A stretch of DNA of 64,000 bases from Micromonospora coerulea (GCF_016598485.1 NZ_JAEMUW010000002.1:310001-374000), one strand, 5' to 3'; counted from the first letter of the stretch, positions 8,104-17,451 are shown. Numbers and translations: made by a program. The notes: a model not told the origin generated them from the sequence alone.

Positions 8104-9113
8104 CACGCCTCCTCCCCCTCGATCCGCGGCGCGAAGAATCGCAGGTAGATCACCAGCACCACGACGAGTCCCGCGGCGAGCACCAGCGCCTGGGCGGCCG
8201 CCGCGCCGATGTCGAAGCGCGCGGTGAGGAACTCGTAGACCCGTACGCTGACCACCTCGGTCCCGGCACCTCCGCCGGTGAGCAGGTAGACGTCGTCGAA
8301 CTTGTTGAAGGTCATGATGAACCTCAGCACGCACAGCAGCGCGATGACCGGCGCGAGCTGCGGCAACAGGATGCGGCGGAACGTCTGGCTCGGCGCCGCC
8401 CCGTCGACCAGGGCCGCCTCCTCCAGCTCACCGGGTACCGCCTGGAGCCGGGCGAGCAGGAAGAGGAACGCGAACGGGAAGTAGCGCCACGCCTCGAACG
8501 CGATGACGGTCAGTAGCGCCATCGGCAGGTCGACGTCGAGCCCGAACAGCGAGAGGGTGTACTGCCGCTGGCTGAGAAACGCGATCTGCTGGTCCCAGCC
8601 GAGGAACCGGGTGCCCCAGTTGTTGGCCAGCCCGAACTGTGGACTCAGCAGGATCTCCCAGACGAACGTCACGGCCACGACCGGCGCGACGTACGGGAGT
8701 AGGACCGACGCTCGCACGAGGGTGCGGCCTCGGAAGCGCCCGCGCAGCGCGAGCGCGGCGATCAGCCCGAAGAGGACGGACAAGACGGTGCTGCCGACCG
8801 TGTAGACCAGCGTGGTCCACAGCGACGACCAGAAGCCTGGCGAGGTCAACACCAGCTCGAGGTTGGCGAGGCTGTACTGGCCGAACACGCCGGCGCGGCG
8901 CACGTTGATCAGCCGGATCCGCTGGAACGCCAGCATGACCGTCCAGAGGATCGGCAGGATGACGACGACGATGACGACGATCAGCGTCGGCGACAGGTAG
9001 GCCAGGCCCGCGCGGTTCTCCCGCTGCCTGCGCGTCAGTGGTCGCCGGGGGCCGGTGGGCCGGCGGCGGCGCTCCTGCGCCTCCGCCGGCCTCGGCTCGT
9101 GGGTGGTGACCAT
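8103..9113 (-). CDS. Sugar ABC transporter permease (MalF type)
   Basis: A 336-residue permease. A basic N-terminus rich in Arg and Pro is followed by a first membrane segment (TLIVVIVVVILPILW) and five or more further segments. The EAA-like loop is ELEEAALVDGAAPSQTFRRI. The ATG at 9113 lies 2 bp past the solute-binding protein's stop, so the three transporter genes form one tight unit. It is the first permease of the heterodimer. Confidence 0.95.
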   Translation of the reverse strand: MVTTHEPRPAEAQERRRRPTGPRRPLTRRQRENRAGLAYLSPTLIVVIVVVILPILWTVMLAFQRIRLINVRRAGVFGQYSLANLELVLTSPGFWSSLWTTLVYTVGSTVLSVLFGLIAALALRGRFRGRTLVRASVLLPYVAPVVAVTFVWEILLSPQFGLANNWGTRFLGWDQQIAFLSQRQYTLSLFGLDVDLPMALLTVIAFEAWRYFPFAFLFLLARLQAVPGELEEAALVDGAAPSQTFRRILLPQLAPVIALLCVLRFIMTFNKFDDVYLLTGGGAGTEVVSVRVYEFLTARFDIGAAAAQALVLAAGLVVVLVIYLRFFAPRIEGEEA

Positions 9114-9115
9114 CG

Positions 9116-10522
9116 CTACCCGACGGATTTCTGGATCGTGCGGACGTCTTCGGCGGCCCGCTTCGCCGCCGCGGCGGCGTCGGACTCGCCGCTGGCGAGC
9201 GCGTTGACCGCCTTCGGCACGGGAAGCTCGCCGAGCGTGGCACCGAGCAGTGCACCCTGCTTCTGCGGGAAGCCCCAGCGCTGGAAGGTGTCGGGGCTCT
9301 TCGACAGCGCGGCCAGCACGTCGGCCGGGTAGACGTCGCCGAGCGGCTTCTTGGTGTCGACGCCTGCCGGCAGTCCGTTCCACGCGGTGGTGAACTTCGC
9401 CGGATCGCTCTTGTCGCCCTTGCGGACTGGGAACTTGCCCTCCGGGGCGATGCCGAGCCACTGCGGGTAGCCCTCGTTCATCATGAACTGAGTGAACCGG
9501 CGGGCGTCGTTGGTGTCCTTGCCGGTGTTGCTGATCGCCCAGCTGGTGATCTCGCCGAAGCCCTGCGGCTGGCCACTCGGGCCGCCGACCGCGGTGACGA
9601 TGCCGGTGTTCTTCGCCAGGAACGCCGGGTCCTGCTTGCACTCCGGGCACGTCGGCAGCGCGTCCTTGCGCAGCGCCGCCATCTCGTCGAGCAGGAACGA
9701 GGACCAGACGACCATCGCGGACTTACCGGAGAAGTAGGTGGCCCGGGTGGTGTCGACGTCCTGCGCGCCCGGCACCGACCACTTCCGCACCAGGTCGCCG
9801 TACAGCTGGAAGGTCTCGACGCACTGGGGCGAGTCGAGGGTGATCTTCTTCGCGTCGTCGACCAGCTGGCAGCCGTTGCCGAGCGCGAAGTTCTCGAAGG
9901 TCTGCGCGGTGAACGCGTCGTTGGGGACGGTCGCGAGGGAGATGCCGGCCATCCCGCCGGTGTTGAGCTTCTGCGCCGCCTGGCGGATCTTGTCGAAGGT
10001 GTCCGGTGCCTGCAGGCCGGCCTTGTCGAACAGGTCCTTGCGGTAGAACAGCAGCTGCGCCCAGCCGTCGGAGGGAACGGCGAGCTGCTTGCCGTCCTGG
10101 CTGGTGAGTTCGAGCGCCCGCGGGGAGAACGTGTCGCGGCCGAGCCCGTCGACGACCGATTTGGCCGCCGTGGTGTCGAGCAGGTCGTTGGAGGCCATCT
10201 GGGCCACGGAGGCCAGCGGCAGCGCGCCGACCACGTCGGGCAGGGTGCCGGCAGCGGCGGCTGAGGTGATGAGGTTGGTGAACTGGTTCTCGTCGGTGGC
10301 GACGATCTTGACCTTGATCCCGGTCTGCTGGGTGAACTTGTCGGCGATCGCCTGAGTCGCCTGCACCCGGTCGGTCTGGTTCTCCAGGCTCCACACGGTG
10401 AGGCTGCCGTCGCTACCGCTGCCCTCATCCTCGCCGCACCCGGCCAGCGCCGGCATGGCCAGTAGGCCCGCCGCGACGCCGCCCGCGAGCCACCGGCGGC
10501 TCCGTGCGTTTTTGATCTTCAC
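9116..10522 (-). CDS. Extracellular sugar-binding lipoprotein of ABC transporter
   Basis: A 468-residue family 1 solute-binding protein. The lipobox LAGC puts the lipidated cysteine at residue 29, after a basic and hydrophobic signal. The mature part starts with SLTVWSLENQTDRVQA, typical of CUT1 binding proteins. GTG 10522 follows GGAGGGAAG. It is first in the leftward transporter-ROK unit and divergent from the catabolic operon. The ligand is probably an oligosaccharide; the specificity cannot be read from sequence. Confidence 0.94.
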   Translation of the reverse strand: MKIKNARSRRWLAGGVAAGLLAMPALAGCGEDEGSGSDGSLTVWSLENQTDRVQATQAIADKFTQQTGIKVKIVATDENQFTNLITSAAAAGTLPDVVGALPLASVAQMASNDLLDTTAAKSVVDGLGRDTFSPRALELTSQDGKQLAVPSDGWAQLLFYRKDLFDKAGLQAPDTFDKIRQAAQKLNTGGMAGISLATVPNDAFTAQTFENFALGNGCQLVDDAKKITLDSPQCVETFQLYGDLVRKWSVPGAQDVDTTRATYFSGKSAMVVWSSFLLDEMAALRKDALPTCPECKQDPAFLAKNTGIVTAVGGPSGQPQGFGEITSWAISNTGKDTNDARRFTQFMMNEGYPQWLGIAPEGKFPVRKGDKSDPAKFTTAWNGLPAGVDTKKPLGDVYPADVLAALSKSPDTFQRWGFPQKQGALLGATLGELPVPKAVNALASGESDAAAAAKRAAEDVRTIQKSVG

Positions 10523-10596
10523 GTGACTTCCCTCCGTGAGGTGTCGATGACCATGCACTTTGAACTCGTTACGGGCAGATTTCAGCAGTACTTATA

Positions 10597-10608
10597 CTTG
10601 ATTGCAAG
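10597..10608. promoter_or_regulatory. Candidate ROK operator in the divergent promoter region
   Basis: CTTGATTGCAAG, with CTTG/CAAG arms, sits in the only AT-rich stretch of the 165-bp gap between the transporter and the catabolic operon. ROK repressors bind short AT-rich imperfect palindromes, so this is the best visible candidate for control of both units. No second copy was found, so support is limited. Confidence 0.35.
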
Positions 10609-10687
10609 ACATAACTCGGTAACATCTCCGGCTGAACCGGCGCGTTACAGCGTCCGTCCAAACCCAACCGTGGGGTGAAAGGCCAGA

Positions 10688-11743
10688 GTGTCGCAAACAG
10701 TCCAGGTCACGTCGCCGCGTCGCGTCGAGGTGATCGAGCAGCCCAGCATCGAACTCGGACCTGGCCAGATCAGGGTTCGCACCAGCTTCTCCGGCATCTC
10801 CGCCGGCACCGAACTGACGGCCTACCGGGGCACCAACCCCTACCTGAACAGGAGCTGGGACCCCGACCAACGGCTGTTCGTCGAGGGGACCAGCGGCCTC
10901 AACTACCCGATCGCCGGACTCGGCTACTCCGAGGTCGGCGAAGTCGTCGAGGTCGCACCCGACCTCGCCGACGACGATGATCCGGCGATCCCGGCGGTCG
11001 GCCAGCAGGTGTGGGGCATCTGGGGGCATCGCGGCGAGGCCGTGCTGCCGGTCGACCGGCTGCGCGGCTGCGTGCTGCCCGACGGCCTCGACCCGGTCGC
11101 CGCGACCTTCGCCCGCGTCGGCGCCGTGGCGCTCAACGCCGTGCTTGCCGCCGACATCCACCTCGGCGAGGTGATCGCCGTCTTCGGTCAAGGCGTGCTC
11201 GGCCTGCTCACCACCCGCCTGGTCCAGCTGAGCGGCGCCACCGCGGTCGCCGTCGACACCGTACCGTCACGGCTGGACAAGGCGCGCGAGTACGGTGCCG
11301 GAGCCACCATCAACGCCGCCACCGAAGCCGTCGCGCAGCAACTGCGCCGGCTCACCGAGGGCCGCGGCGCCGACGTCGCCATCGAAATCAGCGGTTCCTA
11401 CCATGCGCTGCACGACGCGATCCGCTCCGTCACCGTCGACGGCCGGGTCGTCTCCGCCGGCTTCTACCAGGGCGACGGGACCGGCCTACGACTCGGGGAC
11501 GAGTTCCACCACAACCGGGTGCGTCTCGTGTCCTCCCAGATCGGCGGGGTCCCACCCGCACTCGCGGGCCGGTGGAACCAGGCCCGACTCAACCACACGT
11601 TCCTCCAGCTCGCCCTCGACCGCCAGGTCGACCCGGTCGGGCTGGTCACCCATGTCATCCCGGTGGAAGAGGCGGCGGAAGCCTTCGACATGCTCGACCG
11701 CCGGCCCGAGGAGGCACTTCAGGTGGTGTTGAAATTCTCATGA
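10688..11743 (+). CDS. MDR-superfamily alcohol/polyol dehydrogenase lacking the catalytic Cys motif
   Basis: A 351-residue medium-chain dehydrogenase. The Rossmann motif is in AVFGQGVLGLL, and the N-terminal domain carries FSGISAGTELTAYRG where typical zinc enzymes have G-I-C-G-T-D. The usual catalytic zinc cysteine is therefore replaced, as in BchC-like and other GISxGTE dehydrogenases. GTG 10688 follows GAAAGG. It is first in a four-gene operon whose junctions are all 4-bp ATGA overlaps. It probably oxidises a sugar or polyol released by the glycosidases downstream. Confidence 0.85.
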   Translation: MSQTVQVTSPRRVEVIEQPSIELGPGQIRVRTSFSGISAGTELTAYRGTNPYLNRSWDPDQRLFVEGTSGLNYPIAGLGYSEVGEVVEVAPDLADDDDPAIPAVGQQVWGIWGHRGEAVLPVDRLRGCVLPDGLDPVAATFARVGAVALNAVLAADIHLGEVIAVFGQGVLGLLTTRLVQLSGATAVAVDTVPSRLDKAREYGAGATINAATEAVAQQLRRLTEGRGADVAIEISGSYHALHDAIRSVTVDGRVVSAGFYQGDGTGLRLGDEFHHNRVRLVSSQIGGVPPALAGRWNQARLNHTFLQLALDRQVDPVGLVTHVIPVEEAAEAFDMLDRRPEEALQVVLKFS

Positions 11744-12558
11744 TCAAGATTTCCTGCCAGGAGCAGCTGTTGCCTGGCGCGACACTCCAGGACAAGTGGG
11801 AGTTCGCCCAGCGGGCAGGCTACGACGCGATCGAAGTGCGTGGCCGAGGCGATTTCGCCTTCCGCGACCGACTGCCCGAGCTGCGCCGCGCCGCCCGCGA
11901 CGGCGTGCCGATGCCATCGGTGTGCGTGGAGATGCTGCACTTCTTCGGCGCCTTCGACGTCGACCTGCGCCGCGACGCGATCGCCCAGATGAAGTCCCAG
12001 CTGTCGGTCATCGCGGAAATCGGTGGGCCGGGCGCGGTCGCCTGCACGCCGGCCTCGTACGGCATGTTCTCCCGCCGGCTGCCCCCGTTCGAACCGCCCC
12101 GGAGCGAGCAGGACGACCGCGCGGTGCTCGTCGAGGGGCTCACCGAGCTGGGCGAGCACGCCGCCCGAGAGGGAGTGGTGCTCGCCCTCGAACCGCTCAA
12201 CCGCTACGAGGACCACATGGTCAACCGGCTCGAGCAGGCGGTCGAGCTGATCACCGCGGTCGGACTCCCCTCGGTCAAGGTGCTCGCCGACACCTACCAC
12301 ATGAACATCGAGGAAGACGAACCCACCTCAGCCCTGGTGATGGCCGCCGCCCACCTCGGGCACGTGCAGGTCTCCGACTCCAACCGCTTCCAACCCGGCG
12401 CAGGTCACCTGGACTGGGCGGCACTGCTCGGCACCCTGGACGCGATCGGCTACGACGGGCACCTCGCCGTCGAGTGCCGGCTGCGCGGCGAGCCGGTCAG
12501 AGCCGTCACCACCATCCCCGGTTTCCTGCGCCGCCACGCGGTGGGCGTCGCCGTATGA
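11740..12558 (+). CDS. Sugar phosphate isomerase/epimerase (TIM barrel)
   Basis: A 272-residue AP-endonuclease-2-like TIM barrel. Metal-site residues of the family are visible in LALEPLNRYEDH (Glu), VLADTYHMNIEE (Asp and His), HVQVSDSNRFQPGAGHLDW (His) and HLAVECR (Glu). These proteins isomerise or epimerise keto-sugars or inositols with a divalent metal. The ATG at 11740 overlaps the dehydrogenase stop by 4 bp. Dehydrogenase plus isomerase pairs are common in pathways for unusual sugars. Confidence 0.88.
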   Translation: MIKISCQEQLLPGATLQDKWEFAQRAGYDAIEVRGRGDFAFRDRLPELRRAARDGVPMPSVCVEMLHFFGAFDVDLRRDAIAQMKSQLSVIAEIGGPGAVACTPASYGMFSRRLPPFEPPRSEQDDRAVLVEGLTELGEHAAREGVVLALEPLNRYEDHMVNRLEQAVELITAVGLPSVKVLADTYHMNIEEDEPTSALVMAAAHLGHVQVSDSNRFQPGAGHLDWAALLGTLDAIGYDGHLAVECRLRGEPVRAVTTIPGFLRRHAVGVAV

Positions 12559-13877
12559 CCATCGCACCCACCATCGAGGCGGACCCTCGTCACGCGTCCG
12601 ACCACCGTAGCCTCGACCGGGCCGCCCGACGGCTACTCGTGACGAACTGGCGGGTGCGCGCCACCGTGCCGGCCACCAAGCTCTACCCGCACCAGTGGAG
12701 CTGGGACTCGGCGTTCATCGCGATCGGGCTGCGCCACCTGTCCCCCACCCGCGCACAACAGGAACTCGAGTCGCTGTTCGGCGCCCAGTGGCGCGACGGC
12801 CGGGTACCGCACATCGTCTTCGATCCTGACGTTCCGAGGGATGCCTACTTCCCCGGACCGGGGTTCTGGCGCTCGGGAAGCTCGAACGCAGCGGCCGTGC
12901 CGACCTCCGGGATCGTGCAACCGCCCGCGCACGCCCTCGCGACCTGGGCCACGTACCGCGCCGATCCGGCGGTCGCACACCTCCGCGGCTTCCTGCCGCG
13001 GATGTATCCGCGGCTCGTCCACTGGCACCACTACCTGCTCACCCGACGCGACCTGGGCGGCGCCGGCCTCGCCTCGATCGTGCATCCGTGGGAGTCGGGG
13101 ATGGACAACAGCCCGGCCTGGGACGCCGCCCTGTCCCGGATCGATCCGGTGTCGCCCGGCTCGTTCACTCGGCGCGACCTCGCACACGCGCCAGCGGCCG
13201 AACGGCCGACCGATCTCGACTACGGCCGCTACATCAGGCTGGCCAGCGACTACCGCGACGCCCGGTACGCCGACTCGCCGTCGGTGCACGCCTTCGCGAT
13301 CGAGGATCCGCTGTACAACGCGCTGCTGATCGCCGGCGAACACGCACTCGCCAACATCGCGGCCGCAATCGGCCGCGACCCGGCACCACACCGCGCCACG
13401 GCCGACCGCCTCACCGCCACCCTGGTGTCCCGGCTGTACGACCCGGCCGCCGAGATGTTCTTTCCACGCGACGTACACACCGGCGAGCTCGTGCGCTCCT
13501 GGTCGATCACTGGCCTGATGCCGATGATCGTGCCGGGACTGCCGGTGGCCCGGGAACTCGTCGATACCGCGCTCGGCGACCGCTTCCGGCTCCGCGACGC
13601 GTGCCCGCTGCCCTCCTACGACCTGACCGCACCCGACCACGCTCCGGGCCAGTACTGGAGGGGACCGGGCTGGGTCAACACGAGCTGGCTGTTCTGGCAC
13701 GGGCTGCGCCTGCACGGCGAGACGGCACTGGCCGACGACCTGCGCGAGCGGCTCCTGCACCGGGTGCTCAAGACCGGGTTCCGCGAGTACGTCGACCCGC
13801 TGACCGGCGCCGGCCACGGCAGCGACGGATTCAGCTGGACGGCCGCGCTGGCCCTCGACCTCATCCGCGCCGCATGA
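12555..13877 (+). CDS. MGH1-like (GH63-type) glycoside hydrolase
   Basis: A 440-residue (alpha/alpha)6-barrel hydrolase. Signature segments are QWSWDSAF (residues 47-54), HPWESGMDNSPAWD (177-190), YWRGPGWVNTSWLFWHGL and DGFSWTAAL. These match the mannosylglycerate-hydrolase MGH1-like group, which cleaves small glucosyl or mannosyl glycosides. No signal peptide is present, so it acts in the cytoplasm on imported material. It starts inside the previous stop (ATGA at 12555). Confidence 0.85.
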   Translation: MTIAPTIEADPRHASDHRSLDRAARRLLVTNWRVRATVPATKLYPHQWSWDSAFIAIGLRHLSPTRAQQELESLFGAQWRDGRVPHIVFDPDVPRDAYFPGPGFWRSGSSNAAAVPTSGIVQPPAHALATWATYRADPAVAHLRGFLPRMYPRLVHWHHYLLTRRDLGGAGLASIVHPWESGMDNSPAWDAALSRIDPVSPGSFTRRDLAHAPAAERPTDLDYGRYIRLASDYRDARYADSPSVHAFAIEDPLYNALLIAGEHALANIAAAIGRDPAPHRATADRLTATLVSRLYDPAAEMFFPRDVHTGELVRSWSITGLMPMIVPGLPVARELVDTALGDRFRLRDACPLPSYDLTAPDHAPGQYWRGPGWVNTSWLFWHGLRLHGETALADDLRERLLHRVLKTGFREYVDPLTGAGHGSDGFSWTAALALDLIRAA

Positions 13878-15682
13878 ACCCCTCGGTCACGGTGGCCGGG
13901 ACGACCTGCCTGCTGGCCGCGGAACCCGGCGCCGATCTGGGAGCAGACCGGCTGGACGGGCTGTTCGTCGACGATTGCCGGCACCTGTCGACGCTGGCGC
14001 TGCGGGTGCACGGCCAGCCGCTGCGGACGCTGCGGTCCTCCGAGGCCAGGTCGGTGTCCATCCCGGACACGCCGCGCGGATCCAACCCGTCGTACGCGGT
14101 GCACCGGCACCGCGAGGTGACGGCCGGGCGCCTGGTCGAGACACTGACACTGCAGTCCTACGTCGGCGAACCGCAGGCCGTACGCCTCGGGTACCACCTC
14201 GCTGCCGACTTCGCCGACCAGTTCGAGCTGCGCTCCGACCGGGTCTTCGACAAGTCCGACGCGGTCCGGACCGCGACGCTCGACGGCGACGGCCTGATCC
14301 TCACCTACGAGCGGCGCGGCTTCCAACGCAGCACCACGGTGACCGCCGCGCCGGCAGCCCGGCTGACCACCGACGGCGCGGACTGGACGCTGACGCTCGC
14401 GCCCCACGGCTCGGCGTCCGTCAGTCTCACCGTGGACGCCGGACGGCCCGCGCCGCCCATGGACGCGTCCCCGCCGATGCCGCACGTGGCCCGCGACGAC
14501 CTGGCCCGCTGCGTCCGACGCGGCCTCGCGGACCTTGACGCCCTCCGCGTCACCGTGCCCGGGCTGCCGACCGGCACCTACCTGCCCGCCGCCGGCGCAC
14601 CCTGGTTCCTCACCGTCTTCGGCCGCGACAGCCTCATTGCCTCGCTGTTCGCACTGCCCTACCGGCCGGAACTCGCCGCCGGCACACTACGCGCCCTCGC
14701 CGCCTGCCTCGGCAGCCGCAATGACCCCGCCCGCGTCGAGGAACCCGGCAAGGTGCCGCACGAACTGCGCTTCGGTGAGCTGGCGACGCTCGGCGACGTT
14801 CCCTACGGCCGCTATTACGGCACGGTCGACGCCACCCCGCTGTTCCTGGCACTGCTGGCCGCGTACCACGCGCTGACCGGCGACGACGTCCTCGCCAAGG
14901 ACCTGGAGGGTCCGGCGCGGGCCGCCGCCGCCTGGGTGTGCGGGCAGCTCGACGCGCGCGGCTACCTGACCTACCGCACGGACGGACCGGGCCTCGTGCA
15001 CCAGTGCTGGAAGGACTCCGCCGACTCGATCGCCTTCCGGGACGGCACCCCGGCCGCCGGGCCAATCGCGGTGTGCGAGGCGCAGGGGTACGCCTACCGC
15101 GGGTTGCTCGGCACGGCCCGGCTCGCCGAACGGGTGTGGGGCGACGCCACCTGGGCGGAGGAGCTGACCGCCCGCGCCCACGCGTTGCGGGCGCGGTTCG
15201 CAGCCGATTTCCGCCTGCCCGACGGATTCGTGGCGCTGGCCCTGGACGACTCCGGCCGGGTGGTCGACGCGCTCGCCTCCAACGCCGGACACGTGCTGTG
15301 GTCGGGCATCCTCGCCGACGACTGGGCCACGGCGGTCGCGCGGCGGCTCGCGGAGGACGATTTCTTCTCCGGCTGGGGCGTGCGTACCCTCGCCGAGGGC
15401 CAGGCGCCGTACCACCCCCTGTCCTACCACCGCGGCGGAGTGTGGCCCCACGACACCGCATTCGCCGTGGCCGGTCTGGTCGCCGCCGACCGGCGGGACG
15501 ACGCGGCGCGGATCGCAGACGGTCTTCTCGCCGCGGCCGCCCACTCCGACGACCGGCTGCCGGAGGTGCTCACCGGGCTGTCCCGCACCGCGTACGACGG
15601 TCCTGTGCCGTACCCGCACTCCTGCTCGCCGCAGGCCTGGGCCGCCGCGTCGCCGTTGGTCCTGCTGACCGCGCTGGGCTGA
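13874..15682 (+). CDS. Glycogen-debranching-enzyme-like glucosidase
   Basis: A 602-residue cytoplasmic protein. An N-terminal beta-sandwich (about 1-200, GLFVDDCRHLSTLALRV) of the glycogen-debranching N-terminal type is followed by an (alpha/alpha)6 barrel: FGRDSLIASLFALPYRPELA, HQCWKDSADS and YHRGGVWPHDTAF. Relatives include amylo-alpha-1,6-glucosidase-like proteins. It is last in the operon and overlaps the MGH1-like gene by 4 bp. Two barrel glycosidases behind one importer suggest sequential trimming of a branched or capped oligosaccharide. Confidence 0.87.
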   Translation: MNPSVTVAGTTCLLAAEPGADLGADRLDGLFVDDCRHLSTLALRVHGQPLRTLRSSEARSVSIPDTPRGSNPSYAVHRHREVTAGRLVETLTLQSYVGEPQAVRLGYHLAADFADQFELRSDRVFDKSDAVRTATLDGDGLILTYERRGFQRSTTVTAAPAARLTTDGADWTLTLAPHGSASVSLTVDAGRPAPPMDASPPMPHVARDDLARCVRRGLADLDALRVTVPGLPTGTYLPAAGAPWFLTVFGRDSLIASLFALPYRPELAAGTLRALAACLGSRNDPARVEEPGKVPHELRFGELATLGDVPYGRYYGTVDATPLFLALLAAYHALTGDDVLAKDLEGPARAAAAWVCGQLDARGYLTYRTDGPGLVHQCWKDSADSIAFRDGTPAAGPIAVCEAQGYAYRGLLGTARLAERVWGDATWAEELTARAHALRARFAADFRLPDGFVALALDDSGRVVDALASNAGHVLWSGILADDWATAVARRLAEDDFFSGWGVRTLAEGQAPYHPLSYHRGGVWPHDTAFAVAGLVAADRRDDAARIADGLLAAAAHSDDRLPEVLTGLSRTAYDGPVPYPHSCSPQAWAAASPLVLLTALG

Positions 15683-15743
15683 CCCCCACGCCGGCGGTCA
15701 GGCCGCGCGCCGTCGAAGCCGCTGGCGCCACCCGGTCAGCGCC

Positions 15744-15770
15744 GGGGCGTGGACCCACGGTCCACGCCCC
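15744..15770. terminator. Bidirectional hairpin terminator
   Basis: GGGGCGTGGACC and GGTCCACGCCCC form a perfect 12-bp stem with a CAC loop. It sits between two convergent genes (ends 15682 and 15943), where a shared terminator is expected. There is no U-tract, as is common for actinobacterial hairpins. Confidence 0.75.
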
Positions 15771-15942
15771 GCTCCGGGCCCGGTTCCCCGAACGACGACC
15801 CCTTCGCCGGGGTGAGCCACCGGTCAGGCCGAGGCCGCCTGGTGTCCGGCACGGCAGGACCTTCGGCCAGGGCTGGTCGCAGCAACTCCGTGGCCGGCCA
15901 CCACTCGATGGACTTCATGCACCGAAGGGTCGAGCACCCGGC

Positions 15943-16683
15943 TCAGCGGGCCGCTTGGATCCAGTCCTGGTAGTGGGTGGGTGCCAGGTGTGCGTCCGGG
16001 CCCGCGATGATCGCGTCGCCGGTGACGGCCGCGAACAGGCCGGCCTTGTCGTCGGTGACGACGGTCCGGTTGTCGTGCTGTGCGGCCAGGGTGAGCCGGC
16101 CGAGGTCGTCGAGGGCGAAGACGTCCGGGCCGGCGATGTTGCGGATGCCGTTCAGCGGCGAGTTGATGGAGACATCGACGACTTCGTCGACGATGTCCGC
16201 GGTGGCCATCGGCTGAATACGGGTAGCGGGCAGGCGGACGGTGGTGTCGTCGGAGGTCCAGGACATGGTCGCGTTCATGAATTCGAAGAACTGGGTGGCG
16301 CGCACGATGGAGTACGGCGTGGGCCCCTGCCGGAGCAGTTCTTCCTGCAGGGTCTTGGCGCGGTAGTAGTCCAGCTGGGGCACCTGGTCCACACCGACGA
16401 TCGAGAGGATCACCTGGTGGCGGACGCCGGCACGCTCCCCGGCGGCCAGCAGGTTGGTCATGGAGGTGCGGAAGAAGTCCAGGGAGGCCTCGTCGAAGGT
16501 CGGCGAGTTCGCGACGTTGACCACGACCTCGGCGCCCTCCAGCGCCTGGTCCAGGCCCTTCCCCGTGATCAGGTCGACGCCGGTCGACAGCGACGCGGGG
16601 ACGGCCTCGTGCCCGGCTGCGGTCAGCTTCTGGACCACCTGCGAGCCGATCAGTCCGGTCCCGCCGATGACTGTGAGCTTCAT
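15943..16683 (-). CDS. NmrA-like NAD(P)-binding protein, RsrR-paired
   Basis: A 246-residue atypical short-chain dehydrogenase. MKLTVIGGTGLIGSQVV is the NAD(P)-binding motif, and the lack of the YxxxK pair is typical of NmrA-like redox sensors and reductases. The ATG at 16683 follows AAGGGTGAGAG. It is divergent from an RsrR-like Rrf2 regulator. In Streptomyces venezuelae, RsrR controls exactly such a divergent NmrA-type gene. A second NmrA protein is encoded at 22832-23596. It could be a quinone or NAD(P)H-linked reductase or a redox co-regulator. Confidence 0.85.
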   Translation of the reverse strand: MKLTVIGGTGLIGSQVVQKLTAAGHEAVPASLSTGVDLITGKGLDQALEGAEVVVNVANSPTFDEASLDFFRTSMTNLLAAGERAGVRHQVILSIVGVDQVPQLDYYRAKTLQEELLRQGPTPYSIVRATQFFEFMNATMSWTSDDTTVRLPATRIQPMATADIVDEVVDVSINSPLNGIRNIAGPDVFALDDLGRLTLAAQHDNRTVVTDDKAGLFAAVTGDAIIAGPDAHLAPTHYQDWIQAAR

Positions 16684-16746
16684 GACTCTCACCCTTTCAC
16701 GGCGTGCCACAAGGCACGCCAACTTCGTCGAGGACGCACCCCCGAA

Positions 16747-16794
16747 CTCGGATACTTTCTGTCCGAGACATTAGTCGGATAGTCTGTGTCCGAG
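16747..16794. promoter_or_regulatory. Two matching Rrf2/RsrR operators
   Basis: Two sites, at 16747-16767 and 16774-16794, share the pattern CGGATA-N5-TGTCCG with identical half-sites. They start 27 bp apart and lie between the divergent NmrA gene and the Rrf2 gene. Duplicate palindromes in this position strongly suggest binding by the adjacent regulator and joint control of both genes. Confidence 0.8.
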
Positions 16795-16810
16795 TCAAGC
16801 GGGGGGTCGG

Positions 16811-17320
16811 ATGAAGCTGTCAGGCGGGGTTGAGTGGGCACTGCACTGCTGCGTGGTGCTGACCACGGCGACGGAACCCGTGCCCGCTGCCCGGCTCGCG
16901 GAACTACATGACGTCTCCGGCAGCTACCTGGCCAAACAGCTGCAGGCACTCTCCCGCGCCGGCCTCGTGACCTCCGTTCAGGGCAAGGCGGGCGGATACG
17001 TCCTGACCAGGGCCTCCGAGCTGATCACCGTCCTCGACGTCGTCGCGGCCGTGGACGGCGCTCAGCCCGCGTTCGTGTGCACGGAGATCCGCCAGCGCGG
17101 CCCCCTGGCGGCAGCACAGGAGGCGTGCACCCGGCCGTGCCCCGTCGCCCGGGCGATGGCCGGCGCCGACGCCGCCTGGCGCGCCGCCCTGCAAGCGATA
17201 TCCATCGCGGACCTCGCCCGCAGCGTCGACGACGACTACGGCCCTACCGCGCTCGCCGGCATCCGCACCTGGCTGAGCGGACCGAACGACGGCGATACCG
17301 CGGTTGTCGAGCAGGGGTGA
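16811..17320 (+). CDS. rsrR: Rrf2 family iron-sulfur regulator, RsrR-like
   Basis: A 169-residue Rrf2 regulator with the winged helix at SGSYLAKQLQALSRAGLVTS. Glu8, Trp9 and His12 sit at the N-terminus (MKLSGGVEWALH), and Cys90, Cys106 and Cys110 follow. In RsrR of Streptomyces venezuelae the [2Fe-2S] cluster is held by Glu8 and His12 of one protomer and two cysteines of the other. The matching residues and the divergent NmrA gene make RsrR the best assignment, a redox sensor that changes DNA binding when the cluster changes oxidation state. Cys spacing is tighter here than I recall for RsrR. Confidence 0.85.
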   Translation: MKLSGGVEWALHCCVVLTTATEPVPAARLAELHDVSGSYLAKQLQALSRAGLVTSVQGKAGGYVLTRASELITVLDVVAAVDGAQPAFVCTEIRQRGPLAAAQEACTRPCPVARAMAGADAAWRAALQAISIADLARSVDDDYGPTALAGIRTWLSGPNDGDTAVVEQG

Positions 17321-17451
17321 GAGGCGTGAGGGCGATGTCGGCCTCCGCAAGCCACTGCAAGGACGTACGGGCCCGTACCAAGAACGTCTCCGGCGTCCGT
17401 CGGCGTACTGGGCAATGATGGAAGCTCGGCAGGCCGGCGTGGGGAGGCGAC

